From NCBI RefSeq assembly GCF_002150685.1, contig NZ_MSSW01000004.1, positions 62,001 to 126,000 of the forward strand: a stretch of DNA of 64,000 nt, read 5' to 3'. Below, piece after piece: positions 52,606 to 62,754 of this stretch. The notes beneath the pieces are model-generated. The model saw nothing but the letters and a program-made list of their open reading frames with translations. It did no database searches and was not told the origin of the DNA. The translations under genes and the position numbers were made by a program. This DNA is from Algoriphagus antarcticus (lineage in GTDB: Bacteria > Bacteroidota > Bacteroidia > Cytophagales > Cyclobacteriaceae). Position 1 is the first letter of the stretch; each line of letters begins with the position of its first letter.

Positions 52606-53835
52606 CTACAAGCTGATTCCCAAAACAGCCAAAATACTTTTCAATCCCAATACCAAGGTTATCAGCCAAATTAATGCAGCTAGGATTGTATAAAATGGCT
52701 TATTGCGGAAATCACCCAAAATATCTTTTTGCGAAGCAACCCAAATAATCCAGCCACTGATCAAGGGAAGTAGCACCCCATTTGCCAACTGAGCAAGCGT
52801 AATCAATTGTATTGGTTTGATTCCCAAGGATGCAAAAATCAATCCCAGGCCGACGATTGCTCCCATGGATGCCCGCATTGACTTTGATCGGATGCCTTGA
52901 TCCCAACCCATAATTCCACAGATTACCAATCCTGCCGCCAGTGGAGCTGTGATACTTGAGGTAAGTCCAGCTGCCATCAGCCCAAAGCCCATGAGGTATT
53001 TTGCGAAGCTTCCAAAAACCCCCTCCAATCCTTTGCTCACGTCTAACGCACTAGTAATTTGAGCGCTCACATTCGCAGCTCCCACCATCAAAATTGCCAT
53101 CGATACTATGCCACCAAATACGATGGAAATGACAATATCTCTACGCATCCACGGGATATCAGAAGATCCTGACCAACGGTTTTTGGCCAAACTTGCATAG
53201 AGAAATAGGTTATAAGGGACGACTGTTGTCCCTATCAAAGCGACTAGCGTGGGGAGATTAGCGTCATTCCAACTAGGGATAAAACCTGCAAATACTGCTG
53301 ACCAATCTGGTTTGGTGAGAATAGCTGCGGCTGTAAAGGCTAGGGACATAAAAATCACCAATCCCACCAGCACTCTTTCCAGAGCTTTGTAGTTACCCAG
53401 CCAAAGCAATAGGAAGGCGAGAATTCCTAAGAGTAGATTTCCTAAGTGGATTTCTATTCCTGAAAAACCTAGAGTCGGCGCTTCCCAGAACACCTGCAAT
53501 CCCAAATTCGTCCCTGAGATATTTCCCGATTCGTAAGCAGCATTTCCCAGACCAATAGCGATTAATACCAATCCCATGGAAAAATACCGAACTGCGGGAT
53601 TTCCTTTTTGACTGCGGATCAATTGGCTCAGATCCTTTCCTGTGATCAGTCCTAATCTGCCTGAAATCTCTTGGAGAATCACTGTAGCAATCACGGATAG
53701 GCCCAAAGCCCAGATTAGGGAAAAGCCAAAGTTAACTCCTGCAAGTGTGCAGACGGTCACCGTACCTGGGCCAATAAACGCAGCGGCGATGATAGGACCA
53801 GGGCCCAGATTTTTGAAAACCGATTTAAGATTCAA
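52606..53835 (-). CDS. Nramp-like transporter lacking the canonical metal-binding residues
   Basis: The 409-residue protein has the eleven-helix Nramp shape. In canonical Nramp the TM1 motif is DPGN and the TM6 motif MPH; here TM1 reads FIGPGTVTVCT (Gly22 and Thr25 in place of Asp and Asn) and TM6 reads GTTVVPYNLFLY (Val206 and Tyr208 in place of Met and His). The Met is known to select manganese and iron. Hence a different substrate, such as magnesium as in NRMT proteins, is likely, or a non-metal. It is monocistronic, divergent from the alpha/beta hydrolase. Confidence 0.85.
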   Translation of the reverse strand: MNLKSVFKNLGPGPIIAAAFIGPGTVTVCTLAGVNFGFSLIWALGLSVIATVILQEISGRLGLITGKDLSQLIRSQKGNPAVRYFSMGLVLIAIGLGNAAYESGNISGTNLGLQVFWEAPTLGFSGIEIHLGNLLLGILAFLLLWLGNYKALERVLVGLVIFMSLAFTAAAILTKPDWSAVFAGFIPSWNDANLPTLVALIGTTVVPYNLFLYASLAKNRWSGSSDIPWMRRDIVISIVFGGIVSMAILMVGAANVSAQITSALDVSKGLEGVFGSFAKYLMGFGLMAAGLTSSITAPLAAGLVICGIMGWDQGIRSKSMRASMGAIVGLGLIFASLGIKPIQLITLAQLANGVLLPLISGWIIWVASQKDILGDFRNKPFYTILAALIWLITLVLGLKSILAVLGISL

Positions 53836-53930
53836 GAGTTATCTTTTTTACCAAGCTAGAGATTAGAGCAGAATTGTTGTACTTTTTCTCTTCTGGCTGG
53901 ATTTAACACAAACTCAAAAAAGCCAAATTT

Positions 53931-54929
53931 ATGGGTTGGATCAAACGAATTTTGAAAGTAATAACGGTTATTGGTTTATCGTGCATTTTCTTTTTGCTAT
54001 TGCTTTATAGAAGCGATATGACGTCTGAGGAAATCGAGCAGAAGTACGCTACACCGCAATCTCATTTTATCGAAGTGGATGGGATTAATGTTCATGTGCG
54101 CTTTATGGGTGAGGGCGATCCGATTTTTCTTTTGCACGGCAGCTTTTCCTCACTTCATACTTGGGATGCTTGGCAGCAGGAACTGAGTCCGTATTTTCTT
54201 ACAATTTCCTTAGACTTTCCCGGACATGGACTTACAGGGCCGGATGAAGAGAAGCGTTACAGCCTGACTGATTATTCCCAGTTGGTTTTGCGATTGTCCG
54301 AAAAGCTGAATCTTGACAAGTTTCATCTGGCAGGGAACTCTATGGGTGGAGCAGTGGCTATGCAAGTAGCTTCTACTCGGCCAGACAAAATACTTTCACT
54401 GAATCTCATAGATGCTGCTGGTGCACCTCGACTTAAAAACCGATCCCTGGACGGAGAGGAGCCAAAGCAGAATGAAGCCTGGATTTTCAAGCTTGCAAAG
54501 AATCCGATTTTTTCATCCATTCTGCTGAAGTGTACACCAAAATTTTTGTTTGCGATGAACATGAGGCAAGTCTATTTTGATCAGGAAAAAATCACGGATG
54601 AAGCTATAACCCGCTATTATGAATTGATGCTTCGTGATGGGAATAGGCAGGCGACTTTAGACCGCTTGGGTGCACCTAGAGAATCGAGGATAGACTTCGA
54701 GCGCTTGACCATGCCCACTTTGATACTGTGGGGAAAAGAGGATTCATGGATTCCAGTAGCTCAGGGATATTCACTCGAAAAAGCAATTCCAGGTTCTAAA
54801 TTGATTGTTTTTGATGATGCCGGGCACGTCCCGATGGAAGAAATATCGACGGAATCGGTCGCTAAATATTTGGCATTTTTAGGGGTAGAAGTTCGAAAGA
54901 AAGACCCTTTCTTCGATAATTTTAGCTAA
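53931..54929 (+). CDS. Membrane-anchored alpha/beta hydrolase
   Basis: One N-terminal helix (residues 10-24) anchors it. The hydrolase core has oxyanion HGSFSSLHTW, nucleophile Ser in LAGNSMGGAVA (about residue 139), acid Asp in WGKEDSWIP and His in DAGHVPMEE. Substrate is probably an ester or epoxide. It is followed by about 1.1 kb without a clear gene. Confidence 0.88.
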   Translation: MGWIKRILKVITVIGLSCIFFLLLLYRSDMTSEEIEQKYATPQSHFIEVDGINVHVRFMGEGDPIFLLHGSFSSLHTWDAWQQELSPYFLTISLDFPGHGLTGPDEEKRYSLTDYSQLVLRLSEKLNLDKFHLAGNSMGGAVAMQVASTRPDKILSLNLIDAAGAPRLKNRSLDGEEPKQNEAWIFKLAKNPIFSSILLKCTPKFLFAMNMRQVYFDQEKITDEAITRYYELMLRDGNRQATLDRLGAPRESRIDFERLTMPTLILWGKEDSWIPVAQGYSLEKAIPGSKLIVFDDAGHVPMEEISTESVAKYLAFLGVEVRKKDPFFDNFS

Positions 54930-55146
54930 AACTGTTTTGAGGAAATTATCCTAAACTATATTTCATAGTGCTCACCACACCTTTGCGACATTCATTACTT
55001 CGGGAAAAAGCAGGTTCAGGTTTTCATATGAACTACTTTTTTATCCTAAAGTGAAATGGCCAATCTCAGTAAGACGCTTTAAATAATTTTTAGAGGAATA
55101 TCTTTATAGAATTTCAAAGCGCTGGTTCTGAGATAATATTTAATCT

Positions 55147-55172
55147 CAACTTGTATAGACAAGTTGTTTTTT
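55147..55172 (+). terminator. Strong hairpin with T-run, likely terminator
   Basis: CAACTTGT pairs exactly with ACAAGTTG across ATAG and is followed by six T residues. It is 218 bp after the hydrolase stop. Confidence 0.8.
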
Positions 55173-55337
55173 CTACATTGGTTTTCGAATTAACAACCAA
55201 AGCCTATTTTACTATGAGTAAACCTGAACATTTAAGCAGCAGGGAATTTATCCAATAGTTCTATATAGTTGATTGATTATCCCAAATTTACTTGACGCTT
55301 TTTCGCATTCTAATTTCATTAGGGGAAGGTAAACTGG

Positions 55338-55695
55338 ATGGAAATACCCAAGAGTTGGGAGAAAATGAGATTCAAAGCCTTGACTTACCGACAAGAAGAT
55401 TCCAGGCTAATAACTACAGACGACTTCAAGAAATACTGCAGCGAGGAAGATTTGTTGTAGACTGTGGAGCTCAGGCTGGGCATCGTGAGTTTCTGGCAAG
55501 ATAGGTATGGAATTGACGGACCGATGGAAGGGAAATGGGATGGTTTTTAATGCAGAAACAATAAGTAGCTTAATCGATTGGGTTGTCAGGTGTAACTCAT
55601 TAAATGAAGGAGTGCAAGGTCAATGTACAAATATCGATCTTCTGCGAAAATGTATGAACCGAATAAATAGGTGTGAGATTTATCTGTGCAAATGA
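55338..55695 (+). pseudogene. Possible decayed coding fragment
   Basis: From ATG 55338 one frame reads plausible protein (MEIPKSWEKMRFKALTYRQE) to a TAG at 55458, then resumes in the same frame (VSFWQDRYGIDGPMEGKWDG) to a TAA at 55548. A +1 or -1 move then continues as FNAETISSLIDWVVRC to 55695. The WQDRYGIDGPMEGKWDG part has the feel of a glycoside-hydrolase C-terminal region, but this is weak. Two stops and one frame change argue for a relic rather than a working gene. Confidence 0.3.
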
Positions 55696-56024
55696 TAAGA
55701 CTTAAAAAAGTGATATACCGGATTTGAAGTTGAGCTAAAAATAGGTTTAAAATCAAATTCGAAGTTAATAAATGAGTACTAAAGTATTATTTAGATAGCT
55801 TTACTTTTATTAAGTAAAGAATTTCGATGCTTCAATCTTTATTCATAAGTTGAGTTCCAAAAGATAATCAGGGATAAAATCTTTAATTGGATATTATAAA
55901 GTCTAAGATGAGCATTGATTAAATAGACCATAAACCCAATAAATCAAGTTCGGAAATCAGGTTTCAAAATTATCTGAAGCCATCTTTAACTTGATTTAGA
56001 ATAAAAAGCCAAAGGTTCCATTAT

Positions 56025-56627
56025 ATGGGTAATCTGAGCAATCATAATGACCAAGAGCTGCTGATCAAGTTAAGGCAAGGTAATGTCCCTGCATTTGATG
56101 AATTATATCACCGATATGTAAAAAAATCTATGGCTTTTGCACTCACTTTTTTCCCTAGCAAGGAATTGGCAAAGGATGCTGTTCAGGATATTTTTATCAG
56201 AATTTGGGAGAGGAGAAGTGAACTAGATGATTCCAAAAGTTTCAAAACATACCTTTTCCAATCTGTCAAATTTTACATGTACAATTATGCCAGAGACAAG
56301 AAACCTTCCTGCACTTTAGAGGAGGCACCTGAATCAGTATTTTTAAGGGAAAACAAAGTGGAAAATGACCTTGCCTACCAGGATCTTGAACTTGCAGTGT
56401 TCTCACTTGTTGAGAAACTGCCAAAAGTGCAGCAGGAAGTTTTCAGATTGAATAAACTGGAAGGTTTTACAGCTTCTGAAATAGCCAAGAGAATGAATCT
56501 GTCCCAAAGAACTATTGAACACCATATTTATTTGTCCACCAAAACCATAAAAAAGGAATTGGGCGGAAATATTTTTTACCCAAGTTCCTTAACACTTGCA
56601 CTACTTCATTTTAGCTTAATTCTGTGA
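56025..56627 (+). CDS. RNA polymerase ECF sigma factor (FecI-like)
   Basis: The 200-residue protein has sigma region 2 (LAKDAVQDIFIRIWERRSE) and region 4 (LEGFTASEIAKRMNLSQRTIEHHIY) spaced as in ECF factors of Bacteroidota. The end has an unusual hydrophobic tail (SLTLALLHFSLIL) not needed by the family. The FecR gene follows after about 93 bp and a SusC/SusD pair follows that, the arrangement in which an occupied outer-membrane receptor releases the sigma factor to induce its own operon. Confidence 0.9.
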   Translation: MGNLSNHNDQELLIKLRQGNVPAFDELYHRYVKKSMAFALTFFPSKELAKDAVQDIFIRIWERRSELDDSKSFKTYLFQSVKFYMYNYARDKKPSCTLEEAPESVFLRENKVENDLAYQDLELAVFSLVEKLPKVQQEVFRLNKLEGFTASEIAKRMNLSQRTIEHHIYLSTKTIKKELGGNIFYPSSLTLALLHFSLIL

Positions 56628-56720
56628 TTTTCAGATTTTATTTAATTTATTTTTGATTTTTTAAGTATCTGCTTAAGTATTCTTCCGTGTTTTTGTTTTC
56701 TATAAGAAAATATAAATGTT

Positions 56721-57737
56721 TTGGAAGAGACTAAACTCATAAAATTTTTAAATGGCTCCGCATCTCCAAAGGAAGAGCAAGAGGTGGTACAATGGTTAAA
56801 ACAACCACACTCACGAGGGGAATTTGATATCGTAATGGAAAAATACTTTGATAATCCTTCTCCGAGGTTTACGGACGAAACAGACTACGACCTGTTGTTG
56901 AATTCTATTCATCAAAAAATCATTACTCCGAAAGCAAAAAATAGAGGTTTGGTCAGATCACTGACTTCCCGAAGTCTTAAAATTGCAGCTAGCGTTATTT
57001 TATGCTTCTTTCTGGGATATGCCTTGGTCCAAAGCTTCACTTATAAGGATAGCCAGTCCAACACAGAAAGTGAATCACTCATTTCTAGTATAGTTCGGAC
57101 GACTGGTCCTGGAGAAAAGCTAACATTGCTGATGTCAGACAAAACCAAGATAACTGTAAATGCCCTATCGGAAATCAGTTTCTCTTCAGATTACGGCAAA
57201 AATGATCGGATAATCAATATTACAGGTGAAGCTTATTTCGAAGTCGCCTCTAACCCCTCAAAGCCATTTAAGGTCATTTCAAACGGAATTACCACTACAG
57301 CTTTAGGAACGGAGTTTAATGTTTTTGCCAGAGAAAACGATTATAGAATAGCTTTGGTTGAAGGCAAGGTAGCTGTGGCCAAAGCCAGTAAAGAAGTAGC
57401 CCTTTCACCGGGGCAGATGGCAGTTTGGAACTACGAGAAAAACGCCCCCAAAGACTTTTCTATTCAATCTTTCAATCAGGAAAGAACAACTTCTTGGAAA
57501 GAGGGAGTACTTATTTTTAACCGAAAACCATTCTGGGAAATCCTAAATGACTTAGAGGCTTGGTATGGTGTGAAATTCAAAGTGGATAAAGGAATAGACA
57601 CGAAAAGCCGAATAATTGGCTCCTACGAAAATAAAAATTTGAAAGATATCCTCACTGGTCTAAGTTTCTCGTTGGGCTTTGAGTTTGTGATTGAAGGGAA
57701 AATTGTCCACATCAAAAAGTCCAAAACCATGAATTAA
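56721..57737 (+). CDS. FecR family anti-sigma factor
   Basis: The 338-residue protein starts at TTG 56721 (no in-frame ATG nearby). It has a cytoplasmic N-terminal part, one membrane helix near residues 89-108, the FecR domain at about 125-220 (TGEAYFEVASNPSKPFKV, TALGTEFNVFA, VEGKVAVA) and a C-terminal DUF4974 domain (KPFWEILNDLEAWYGVKF). It passes the SusC signal to the ECF sigma factor. Confidence 0.92.
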   Translation: MEETKLIKFLNGSASPKEEQEVVQWLKQPHSRGEFDIVMEKYFDNPSPRFTDETDYDLLLNSIHQKIITPKAKNRGLVRSLTSRSLKIAASVILCFFLGYALVQSFTYKDSQSNTESESLISSIVRTTGPGEKLTLLMSDKTKITVNALSEISFSSDYGKNDRIINITGEAYFEVASNPSKPFKVISNGITTTALGTEFNVFARENDYRIALVEGKVAVAKASKEVALSPGQMAVWNYEKNAPKDFSIQSFNQERTTSWKEGVLIFNRKPFWEILNDLEAWYGVKFKVDKGIDTKSRIIGSYENKNLKDILTGLSFSLGFEFVIEGKIVHIKKSKTMN

Positions 57738-57751
57738 GAAGAACACAAAAA

Positions 57752-57792
57752 CAGGGTAAATTCTCCATCGCCAAATGAAATCCTTTACCCTG
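57752..57792 (+). other. Stem-loop between fecR and susC
   Basis: CAGGGTAAA (57752-57760) and TTTACCCTG (57784-57792) are perfectly complementary over a 23-base loop. It has no T-run, so a processing site or partial attenuator is more likely than a terminator. It could set the ratio of sensor to transporter mRNA. Confidence 0.6.
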
Positions 57793-57829
57793 AAGTCTTA
57801 AAGCGTAAACCCTAAAACCAATTAAAATT

Positions 57830-60800
57830 ATGAAAAGAAAATTACTGTGCCTAATAAAAATGGTATCTAAGAATCTCATCTATGGCTGTATCGTACAATG
57901 CCTCTTCCTGACGGCAGTAATGGCCCATGGTACAAATGCTCAGGTAAAATCAATTGACAAAACCTTTGTGGTTATCCAAAAGAGTAATTGGGGAGTAGAA
58001 GAAATCTTCAAAAATCTGGAGCGTGTCACAGACTACAAATTTGTCTACACTGAAGAGATGTTGCAAAACACATCAACCGTTAAGGTTAATAAAAAGAGGC
58101 AATCGGTTCATGATGTCCTTTTGGAAATTGCGTCCTCTTCCAATCTGAAATTTAAACAGGTCGACAGTTCCATTTTTGTAGCGGAAAGATCCAAACCCAA
58201 TTCTTCACAAGAGAAAGATCCTTTATTTGAAGAGGTGAATGTGTCGGGAATTGTCAAAGATGCTAATGGCGAACCACTTCCAGGGGTAACTGTAATTATA
58301 GAGGGAACTTCCGATGGTACAGTTACTGATGTTGATGGCAACTACACAATAGAAGTCCCAGAAGGTGGAGTTTTGATTTTTTCTTTCGTTGGGTTTGAGA
58401 GGCAAAGAATTGCCATTACTAATCAGACGAATATTGATATTATTTTAAAGGAAGATGCCAGATCTTTGCAAGAAGTTGTAGTGATAGGGTATGGATCTGT
58501 TCAAAGAGCTGATATTACTGGTTCTGTCGCTCAAATTTCAAGTAAGGATATTGATGCATTCCCAGTTCCAAACGTTCAACAAGCACTTAGAGGTAGAGCA
58601 CCTGGTGTAAGAGTCATTCAGAATTCAGGCCAGCCAGGATCATCTGTCCAAGTTCAAATAAGAGGAGGGAATTCATTTCTAGGTAGTAACCAGCCATTAT
58701 ATGTGGTGGATGGTTTTCCTTTAGCTGGAGGAATTGATTTTTTAAATCCCTCAGATATAGCTTCGATAGATATTCTTAAAGACGCTTCTGCAACTGCAAT
58801 TTATGGTGCAAGGGGTGCAAATGGCGTAGTGATAATAACCACAAACAAAGGCAAAGAGGGTATCAATAGAATTTTGGTCGATAGTTATTATGGAGTACAG
58901 GAAATCAGCAAAAAATTTGATTTAATGAACGAAAGACAATTTGCTGAGATTGCAAATGAATTGGCAAGAAATGATGGGCGACCTGAGGTTTTTGATATCA
59001 ATAACCTTCCCAATATCAATACTGACTGGCAGGATGAAATTTTGCAAATAGCACCGATACAAAGCCATACCGTGACTTTTGATGGCGGTAATAAAACATC
59101 AAAGTATTCCATATCAGGAAATTATTTTCAGCAGGACGGTATCGTGATCGGTTCAGGTCTTCAGAGAGGTTCCATAAGGGTTGGACTTGATCAAAAAGTG
59201 AAAGATTATTTATCGATAGGGACAAATATCGTTGCTACACGTCAGATGACTGATAACGTTAATGCCAATAATGGTCACAGAGGTAATGGAATCCTTTCAG
59301 CAGCTTTTGTTTCCCCTCCTACAATAGCTCCTTTTGATGAAGATGGAAACTTTTCTGAGGTAAATAGGTACTTCTTTAGTCCCAATGTTTTACAGAACCC
59401 TTTGCTCTTTGCAGAAATATTCAATAGAACAACCAGTTCAAATCTACTTGCTGATGTGTCTGTAAATTTCCGGATAACGGATGATTTTTCTTTTAAGGTT
59501 ATTGGAGGAATAGAACAGGGATTTCTCGAAAATGATTTTTATTCCCCTTCCGTTGTTAGATTAACTTCACCAAATGGAAATGCAAGTACCTCAATCATAA
59601 GAAATATATCATATCTGAATGAAAACATATTGACCTATAACAAGATGATTGGAGCCCACAAACTTAATTTGGTTGGAGGATTTACCTTTCAGGATTTTAG
59701 AAGTAAAGACAACAGGTCAAGTGGAAGTGGATTTGTCACTGATCTCCTACTTAACAATAACCTTGGAGCAGCCCAATTAACGGATCCGAATTTTTCTGAT
59801 TTTTCTGAATGGACAATTCTATCTTGGTTAGGTAGGGCAAATTTTTTCCTAAACGATAAAATCCTTTTTACGGGAAGTATTAGGGCGGATGGATCATCCA
59901 GATTTGGGGCCAATAATAAATGGGGATATTTCCCTTCAGGTGCAATTGCTTGGCGCTTATCCGATGAGAAATTTATGAAAAATATAACATGGATAAGTAA
60001 CCTTAAACTTAGGACGAGTTACGGTGTAACAGGAAGTACAGCTGTTTCGCCATTTCAATCCCTTAATAGATTGGGAGTACAAAGGACAACTTTTGGAAAT
60101 AACGATGCCATAGGTTTTGTTCCTGCAGCTGTTCCTAATGACAACTTAAAGTGGGAAACTACAGAGCAATTTAACTTTGGGATTGACTTTGGAGTGGTAG
60201 ATGAACGTTTTAGGCTTACAGCTGACTACTATGTGAAAAACACGAGAGATTTATTGGCAAGGGTCACGCTACCTGGTTCTACTGGATTTAATTCTGTGTT
60301 GGTTAACTTAGGAGAATTACAGAATAAAGGTTTCGAATTAGGTATTTGGGGAGATATTTTAATCAATAACTTTAAATGGGATGCTTTTGGACAAGTTTCT
60401 TTTAACCTCAATAATGTCATAAATATAGGTGGCAGTGATGTATTTGGAGGAGGTTTAAGTCTTCCTTTCGGTTCTCCGATCAACATTGCAAGGGAAGGTC
60501 AGCCCCTCGGGATGTTTTGGGGATTTTTGGAGGACGGTCTCAATGAAAACGGATCGATAAAATTTCAGGACTTAAACGATGATGGTGTAATCAATAACCA
60601 AGACCAAACAATCATTGGCAATCCATATCCAGATTTCATTTACAGTATAAATAATAATTTTAGTTACAAAAATTTCGACTTAAACATTTTTATTGAAGGA
60701 GTCAAAGGAGCAGATATGTTCTTTGCAACTGGTGGGTCAATTTCCAATGCTTTTAATACAGGGGAAAATCAATTGGTAGATGTTTACAATGATAGGTGGA

Positions 60801-61135
60801 CCACTGAAAACCAGAATATAAATGCCGCTCATCCAAAAATAAGTGCCAATACTGTTTTCAGATCTTCTAATCGGTTCATACATGATGCTTCTTATCTGAG
60901 GTTAAGAAATATCAAATTGGCCTATAACCTTCCTTTTTCCAAATGGAACATTAAAGGAGTTAGTAATGCACAAGTTTATATCAGTGGTCAAAATCTGCTT
61001 ACAATCACTAGCTATCCAGGTCTGGATCCTGAAGTGAATACAAGGGGTGCTACTGGGGATTTAAGGATAGGAATAGATGAAACTGGATATCCCATCGCAA
61101 AGTCATACACGCTTGGACTAAGAATTGGTTTTTAA
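57830..61135 (+). CDS. SusC/RagA-type TonB-dependent receptor with STN domain
   Basis: The 1101-residue protein has a signal peptide, an STN secretin-like domain (about residues 50-105, NLERVTDYKFVYTEEML), a carboxypeptidase-like domain (about 139-212, VSGIVKDANGEPLPGVTVI), the TonB box region (VVVIGYGSVQRADITGSV), a plug with VPNVQQALRGRAPGVRV and GGNSFLGSNQPLYVVDGFP, and a 22-strand barrel ending SYTLGLRIGF. The STN domain is the part that contacts FecR, so this receptor also signals. It imports an oligosaccharide or other large nutrient together with SusD. Confidence 0.97.
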   Translation: MKRKLLCLIKMVSKNLIYGCIVQCLFLTAVMAHGTNAQVKSIDKTFVVIQKSNWGVEEIFKNLERVTDYKFVYTEEMLQNTSTVKVNKKRQSVHDVLLEIASSSNLKFKQVDSSIFVAERSKPNSSQEKDPLFEEVNVSGIVKDANGEPLPGVTVIIEGTSDGTVTDVDGNYTIEVPEGGVLIFSFVGFERQRIAITNQTNIDIILKEDARSLQEVVVIGYGSVQRADITGSVAQISSKDIDAFPVPNVQQALRGRAPGVRVIQNSGQPGSSVQVQIRGGNSFLGSNQPLYVVDGFPLAGGIDFLNPSDIASIDILKDASATAIYGARGANGVVIITTNKGKEGINRILVDSYYGVQEISKKFDLMNERQFAEIANELARNDGRPEVFDINNLPNINTDWQDEILQIAPIQSHTVTFDGGNKTSKYSISGNYFQQDGIVIGSGLQRGSIRVGLDQKVKDYLSIGTNIVATRQMTDNVNANNGHRGNGILSAAFVSPPTIAPFDEDGNFSEVNRYFFSPNVLQNPLLFAEIFNRTTSSNLLADVSVNFRITDDFSFKVIGGIEQGFLENDFYSPSVVRLTSPNGNASTSIIRNISYLNENILTYNKMIGAHKLNLVGGFTFQDFRSKDNRSSGSGFVTDLLLNNNLGAAQLTDPNFSDFSEWTILSWLGRANFFLNDKILFTGSIRADGSSRFGANNKWGYFPSGAIAWRLSDEKFMKNITWISNLKLRTSYGVTGSTAVSPFQSLNRLGVQRTTFGNNDAIGFVPAAVPNDNLKWETTEQFNFGIDFGVVDERFRLTADYYVKNTRDLLARVTLPGSTGFNSVLVNLGELQNKGFELGIWGDILINNFKWDAFGQVSFNLNNVINIGGSDVFGGGLSLPFGSPINIAREGQPLGMFWGFLEDGLNENGSIKFQDLNDDGVINNQDQTIIGNPYPDFIYSINNNFSYKNFDLNIFIEGVKGADMFFATGGSISNAFNTGENQLVDVYNDRWTTENQNINAAHPKISANTVFRSSNRFIHDASYLRLRNIKLAYNLPFSKWNIKGVSNAQVYISGQNLLTITSYPGLDPEVNTRGATGDLRIGIDETGYPIAKSYTLGLRIGF

Positions 61136-61153
61136 TTATAAAATTTAAGCAAC

Positions 61154-62617
61154 ATGAAAAAATTATTTATACTTCCATTAATCTGCATCTTACTAACTAA
61201 TTGTATTGGTATTTTAGATGAGGATCCCAAGAGCTTTATTTCCAAATCAAATTTCTATAGAAATGAGTCTGATGCCTTTGCGGCATTATTTGGCACCTAT
61301 GGAACTTTAGGAAATAGTTCCTTTCCCACTATTTGGTTTATGGCTTTATTGGAATGTAGAGCTGATCATGCAAATGGAAGAGGAAGTCAGGTTCCGATAA
61401 GTAATTATTCCCAACCTCTTGATGCTTCCAATCAAGTAAGAGCTTGGAACTCTTACAATGAAATATATCAGGGAATTAACAGGGCCAATGCGGTTTTGGA
61501 CAACGTTCCTGGGATTGAAATGAACGAGGAGACAAAAAAAATCATCTTGGCAGAAGCAAAATTTCTTAGGGCTTTCTTTTACAGCAATCTTGTAAAATAC
61601 TGGGGAGGAGTACCTTTAAGGGACAAAGAATTCACGGATTTTGCGCAGATCGCAGCCCCAAGGGAATCTAAACAAGTGGTATGGGATTTCATCATTAATG
61701 ATCTGACTGATGCGATTCCCAATTTGGAAAGCTCTTTTCCGCTTGGGCAAACAGGAAGGGCAACTTCTTGGTCTGCAAAGATGCTGTTGGCTGATAGTTA
61801 TTTGAATCTTGAAAATTGGCAAGAAGCTGCCAATATTGCGGAAGATGTGATATCAAATGGGCCATATACATTTGTCGAAATTAATGAACCTAATGATTAT
61901 AATAGAAAAATATATGGTGCCGATGTAATTTCAAATTCAGAAAATATTTGGTCAATTCAACACTCTGCAACCAATGGTAATTCTATTGCGCAATTTTTAC
62001 ATCGGACACAGTCAGGAGGATATGGTATAGGTGGTGTTTTTGCTTGGGTTCCCGTCATGAGCTCTTATCTAGGAACATGGGATAAAAATGATTTCAGGCA
62101 AGATTACAATACTTACACATTTACAACAGCCCCTTCAGGCCAGATAATCCCTTTACCTTCTCCTTCGCCATTATTCAAAAAATACCAGGATGGAACTGCT
62201 GCCTCCGGAGCAGCCCATAGGAATAATATACCTGTTTATAGATTACCGGAAGCTTATTTGATATATGCAGAGGCAAGTGCAAGAGCAACCAATTCAGTGA
62301 ATGCCCTATCTGTTGAACGCCTCAATGCGGTCAGAAGAAGGGCTTATGGTTTTGATCCACTTTCACCATCTTCAGTAGATTTCCCTTCCGATTTGCCGCT
62401 AAACCAGTTCATAGACCTCCTAATTCAGGAAAGAGCCTATGAATTTATACTTGAAATGAAAAGATGGAATGACCTTTTAAGAACAGGGAAAGCGAAAGAG
62501 GTAATAGAAGCTACAGGCAAAGTTTGGAGTGATGTGAGCTATTTGTTTCCTCTGCCGGTAGACGAAATCAATAATAATCCGGGTATGACTGAAGCAGATC
62601 AAAATCCAGGTTATTGA
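61154..62617 (+). CDS. SusD/RagB nutrient-binding lipoprotein
   Basis: The 487-residue lipoprotein has a lipobox at ILLTNC (Cys17) and the SusD fold: helical core with TPR-like parts (AEAKFLRAFFYSNLVKYWGGVPL), EAYLIYAEASARA and the end RWNDLLRTGKAKEVIEATG, LFPLPVDEINNNPGMT. It sits on the cell surface and caps the SusC barrel. Directly downstream of SusC. Confidence 0.96.
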   Translation: MKKLFILPLICILLTNCIGILDEDPKSFISKSNFYRNESDAFAALFGTYGTLGNSSFPTIWFMALLECRADHANGRGSQVPISNYSQPLDASNQVRAWNSYNEIYQGINRANAVLDNVPGIEMNEETKKIILAEAKFLRAFFYSNLVKYWGGVPLRDKEFTDFAQIAAPRESKQVVWDFIINDLTDAIPNLESSFPLGQTGRATSWSAKMLLADSYLNLENWQEAANIAEDVISNGPYTFVEINEPNDYNRKIYGADVISNSENIWSIQHSATNGNSIAQFLHRTQSGGYGIGGVFAWVPVMSSYLGTWDKNDFRQDYNTYTFTTAPSGQIIPLPSPSPLFKKYQDGTAASGAAHRNNIPVYRLPEAYLIYAEASARATNSVNALSVERLNAVRRRAYGFDPLSPSSVDFPSDLPLNQFIDLLIQERAYEFILEMKRWNDLLRTGKAKEVIEATGKVWSDVSYLFPLPVDEINNNPGMTEADQNPGY

Positions 62618-62754
62618 TAGCAAATCTTTAGTTTAATCTTCAATAGAGATGTTTATCTTTTCCTTCCCAAAAATTTGTAGTATTCAATCAAAAAGTAATG
62701 ATTAAAAAAATTTCATTTTTTTTAAACCAGCTTTTAAAAAGTAATCTAAATCTT

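Larger units (their letters stand above)
54930..56024. other. Gene-poor region before the SusCD locus
   Basis: This 1.1-kb stretch is AT-rich. It holds the terminator at 55147-55172, a short run MSKPEHLSSREFIQ before a stop at 55214-55258, the possible pseudogene at 55338, and an 8-bp stem (CTTTACTT, AAGTAAAG) at 55799-55819. No ordinary gene or RNA gene is convincing. Confidence 0.55.

Noticed and set aside
55292-55504. 70-residue frame from a TTG
   Set aside because: It lies in a different frame from the more protein-like reading of the same bases and has no recognisable domain.
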